Assembly: GCF_026343335.1 (NCBI RefSeq)
Contig: NZ_JAPELX010000001.1
Coordinates: 7,130,001 to 7,194,000, forward strand
Direction of reading: 5' to 3'
Source: Streptomyces sp. NBC_00078
GTDB lineage: Bacteria; Actinomycetota; Actinomycetes; Streptomycetales; Streptomycetaceae
Length of the DNA stretch: 64,000 nt
In this document: positions 62,300 through 64,000 of the stretch, one piece after another
Position numbering within the stretch: the first letter of the stretch is position 1
Layout of the letters: every line of letters begins with the position of its first letter
The notes under the pieces: model-generated
Databases searched by the model: none
What the model was told of the DNA's origin: nothing
Seen by the model: the letters and a program-made list of their open reading frames with translations, nothing else
Translations under genes and position numbers: made by a program

Positions 62300-63688
62300 C
62301 TAAGAGCCTTGTGCCACCGCCTTTGACGCCTTGCGGGCTGCTACCAGCACCGGGTCCCAGACGGGGCTGAAGGGTGGGGCATAGCCCAGGTCCAGGGCCG
62401 TCATCTGTTCCACCGTCATACGGGCGGTGAGGGCCACCGCCGCGATGTCGACGCGCTTGCCCGCGCCCTCCCTGCCGACGATCTGCACGCCGAGCAGGCG
62501 GCCCGTCCGCCGCTCGGCGAGCATCTTCACCGTCATGGAGGAGGAGTCCGGGTAGTAGCCCGCCCGGTTCGTCGACTCGACGGTGACCGCCTCGAACTGC
62601 AATCCGACCCTGCGTGCGTCCTTCTCGCGCAGGCCCGTGCGGGCGATCTCCAGGTCGCAGACCTTGGACACCGCGGTGCCGACGACGCCGGGGAAGGTGG
62701 CGTAACCGCCTCCCGCATTGGTGCCGATGACCTGCCCGTGCTTGTTGGCGTGGGTGCCGAGCGCGATGTGGCGCTCCTGCCCGGAGACCAGGTCGAGGAC
62801 CTCGACGCAGTCGCCGCCGGCCCAGATGTTGTCGTGCCCGCGCACCCGCATGGCGAGGTCGGTGAGGAGACCGCGGTGGTTGCCGAGCGGCAGCCCGGCG
62901 GCCTCGGCGAGGGCGGTCCCGGGGCGTACACCGATGCCCAGCACCACCACGTCCGCGGGGTACTCGGCGTCCTCGGTGGCCACCGCCCGCACCCGGCCGT
63001 CCTCGCCGGTGAGCACCTTGGTCACCTCGGCGTCGTTGACCATGGTGATGCCCATGCCCTCCATGGCCACGTGCACCAGGCGGCCCATGTCCGGATCGAG
63101 CGTGGACATCGGCTCGCTGCCGCGGTTGATGACCGTCACCTCGTAACCGCGGTTGATGAGCGCCTCGGCCATCTCCACGCCGATGTAGCCCGCGCCCACG
63201 ACCACCGCGCGACGGCCACGCGTGCGCGTGAGCGAGTCGATGAGCGCCTGCCCGTCGTCGAGTGTCTGCACTCCGTGCACACCGGGTGCGTCGGCGCCGG
63301 GCATGTCCGGGCGGATCGGGTGGGCCCCGGTGGCGATCACGAGTTTGTCGTACGACGTCCACGACTCGGCGCCCGAATCGAGGGCACGCGCGCGTACCCG
63401 GCCGCCCGCCACGTCGATCTCCGTGACCTCCGTCCGCATGCGCAGATCGATGTCCCGCGCGCGGTGCTCCTCGGGCGTACGGGCGATCAACCGGTCCCGC
63501 TCCTCGACATCCCCGCCCACCCAGTACGGGATGCCGCACGCCGAGAAGGAGGTGAAGTGGCCGCGTTCGAACGCCACGATCTCCAGCTCGTCCGGACCCT
63601 TCATACGGCGTGCCTGCGATGCCGCGGACATCCCCGCGGCATCGCCGCCGATCACGACCAGTCGTTCCCGCCCAGGGCTCATGTTCAT
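62300..63688 (-). CDS. Flavin-dependent pyridine nucleotide-disulfide oxidoreductase (CoA-disulfide reductase/NADH oxidase type)
   Basis: A 462-residue FAD enzyme: FAD-binding VVIGGDAAGMSAASQARR, the redox Cys in FTSFSACGIPYWVGG (single-Cys CoA-disulfide reductase type), the NAD(P)H motif VVVGAGYIGVEMAEALINRG and the flavin-binding IWAGGDCVEVLD. The C-terminal dimerisation domain has YYPDSSSMTVKMLA. Members reduce CoA disulfide or oxygen. It lacks the C-terminal rhodanese domain of some homologues. The start is the ATG at 63688, with another ATG two codons later. No thiol partner gene is adjacent. Confidence 0.9.
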   Translation of the reverse strand: MNMSPGRERLVVIGGDAAGMSAASQARRMKGPDELEIVAFERGHFTSFSACGIPYWVGGDVEERDRLIARTPEEHRARDIDLRMRTEVTEIDVAGGRVRARALDSGAESWTSYDKLVIATGAHPIRPDMPGADAPGVHGVQTLDDGQALIDSLTRTRGRRAVVVGAGYIGVEMAEALINRGYEVTVINRGSEPMSTLDPDMGRLVHVAMEGMGITMVNDAEVTKVLTGEDGRVRAVATEDAEYPADVVVLGIGVRPGTALAEAAGLPLGNHRGLLTDLAMRVRGHDNIWAGGDCVEVLDLVSGQERHIALGTHANKHGQVIGTNAGGGYATFPGVVGTAVSKVCDLEIARTGLREKDARRVGLQFEAVTVESTNRAGYYPDSSSMTVKMLAERRTGRLLGVQIVGREGAGKRVDIAAVALTARMTVEQMTALDLGYAPPFSPVWDPVLVAARKASKAVAQGS

Positions 63689-63751
63689 GTGAACACGCTA
63701 CGTGGGCAGTGCATTTCAGTCCCGCTCTCCGTCCCGCACTCCGTCCCGGGC

Positions 63752-64000
63752 TCAGTCCTGGTCGTGCTCCCGCGTGCCCGGGGTCCGGGGAACCGGGCGG
63801 GCCGCCGGCAGCGGGCCCAGGGAACTCGAAGCGGACGCGGGGGCCGGGCGGCGCGGCAGCCGGGGCCGGACCAGCCGCAGCCACGCCAGCACGATCAGGG
63901 CCGCCACCGCGGCGAACGGCAGCACCGCACCGAGCGCCACCGCGAGCCAGCGCAGCATCGTCACGAACGCGTCCCAGCCGCCTGCCAGCGCGTCGACGAA
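63752..64000 (-). CDS. C-terminal end of a membrane protein, DUF4349-like (5' end outside the window)
   Basis: The frame is open to the window edge, so only the last 82 codons are seen. They contain a pre-helix segment (LAGGWDAFVTMLRWLAVALG), a transmembrane helix (LPFAAVAALIVLAWLRLV), then a basic, Pro-rich cytoplasmic tail. This is the layout at the end of DUF4349 lipoproteins. A GTG at 63964 could start a short protein, but the sequence upstream fits the family, so a longer gene is more likely. Confidence 0.5.
   Translation of the reverse strand, partial: FVDALAGGWDAFVTMLRWLAVALGAVLPFAAVAALIVLAWLRLVRPRLPRRPAPASASSSLGPLPAARPVPRTPGTREHDQD

Overview
The window looks like a chromosomal segment of a Streptomyces species or close relative. 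It is very GC-rich, uses many GTG starts with AGGAGG-type ribosome binding sites, and carries Streptomyces hallmarks: a CebR-type operator, a ROK regulator next to an xylFGH-like transporter, an ECF41 sigma factor with its own promoter signature, and a rare TTA codon. From the aconitase gene (about 22.7 kb) to the right end, the gene order matches what I remember of the Streptomyces coelicolor core (acnA, ngcEFG, rok7B7, xylFGH, dxs, fadAB-like genes, hemE). Homology is judged by eye; no database search was run.

Left part (1-11.7 kb), catabolic genes and regulators. An hpaE-hpaD-hpaG-like set for meta-cleavage of homoprotocatechuate is followed by a TetR regulator. Next is a polyamine/GABA-type set: an APC permease, a puuC-like aldehyde dehydrogenase and a puuD-like amidohydrolase. 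The permease and the dehydrogenase share a 16-bp palindrome. Then come a MarR regulator and a TetR regulator divergent from an aromatic amino acid decarboxylase.

Middle part (11.7-22.6 kb), an accessory island of secreted glycan-degrading enzymes mixed with gene debris. Intact genes encode a ricin-domain SGNH hydrolase, a Tat-exported GH29 alpha-L-fucosidase with F5/8C and ricin domains, and a large right-handed beta-helix protein. Around them lie remnants of an IS256 transposase, a GH43 enzyme, an integrase, a ricin domain, an ISL3 transposase and a GH97 enzyme. The fucosidase and beta-helix genes share a short palindrome, ACATCSGATGT, in their upstream regions.

Right part (22.6-64 kb). Aconitase lies behind a 28-bp palindrome and an iron-box-like site. 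A CBM2-linked LPMO (AA10) sits under a perfect CebR operator and has a TTA codon. Two GH92 alpha-mannosidase-like genes flank an AhpD/ECF41 pair, and both GH92 genes carry GACAACGTTGTC upstream. Then follow ngcEFG (amino-sugar uptake, with a dre-like site), the ROK regulator, xylFGH and dxs. The remaining genes are an amino acid permease, a NYN-domain protein, a beta-hydroxyacid dehydrogenase-like protein, a propeller-like protein, a truncated GH16-type protein, the fadB/fadA pair, a ribonuclease D-like protein, a LuxR response regulator, DUF3000, hemE, a rhomboid protease, a CoA-disulfide reductase-like flavoprotein and the end of a DUF4349-like protein.

Overall, the window pairs extracellular polysaccharide attack (cellulose or chitin, mannosides, fucosides) with uptake of the resulting sugars. 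At least four separate regulatory palindromes appear to divide these functions among different repressors.
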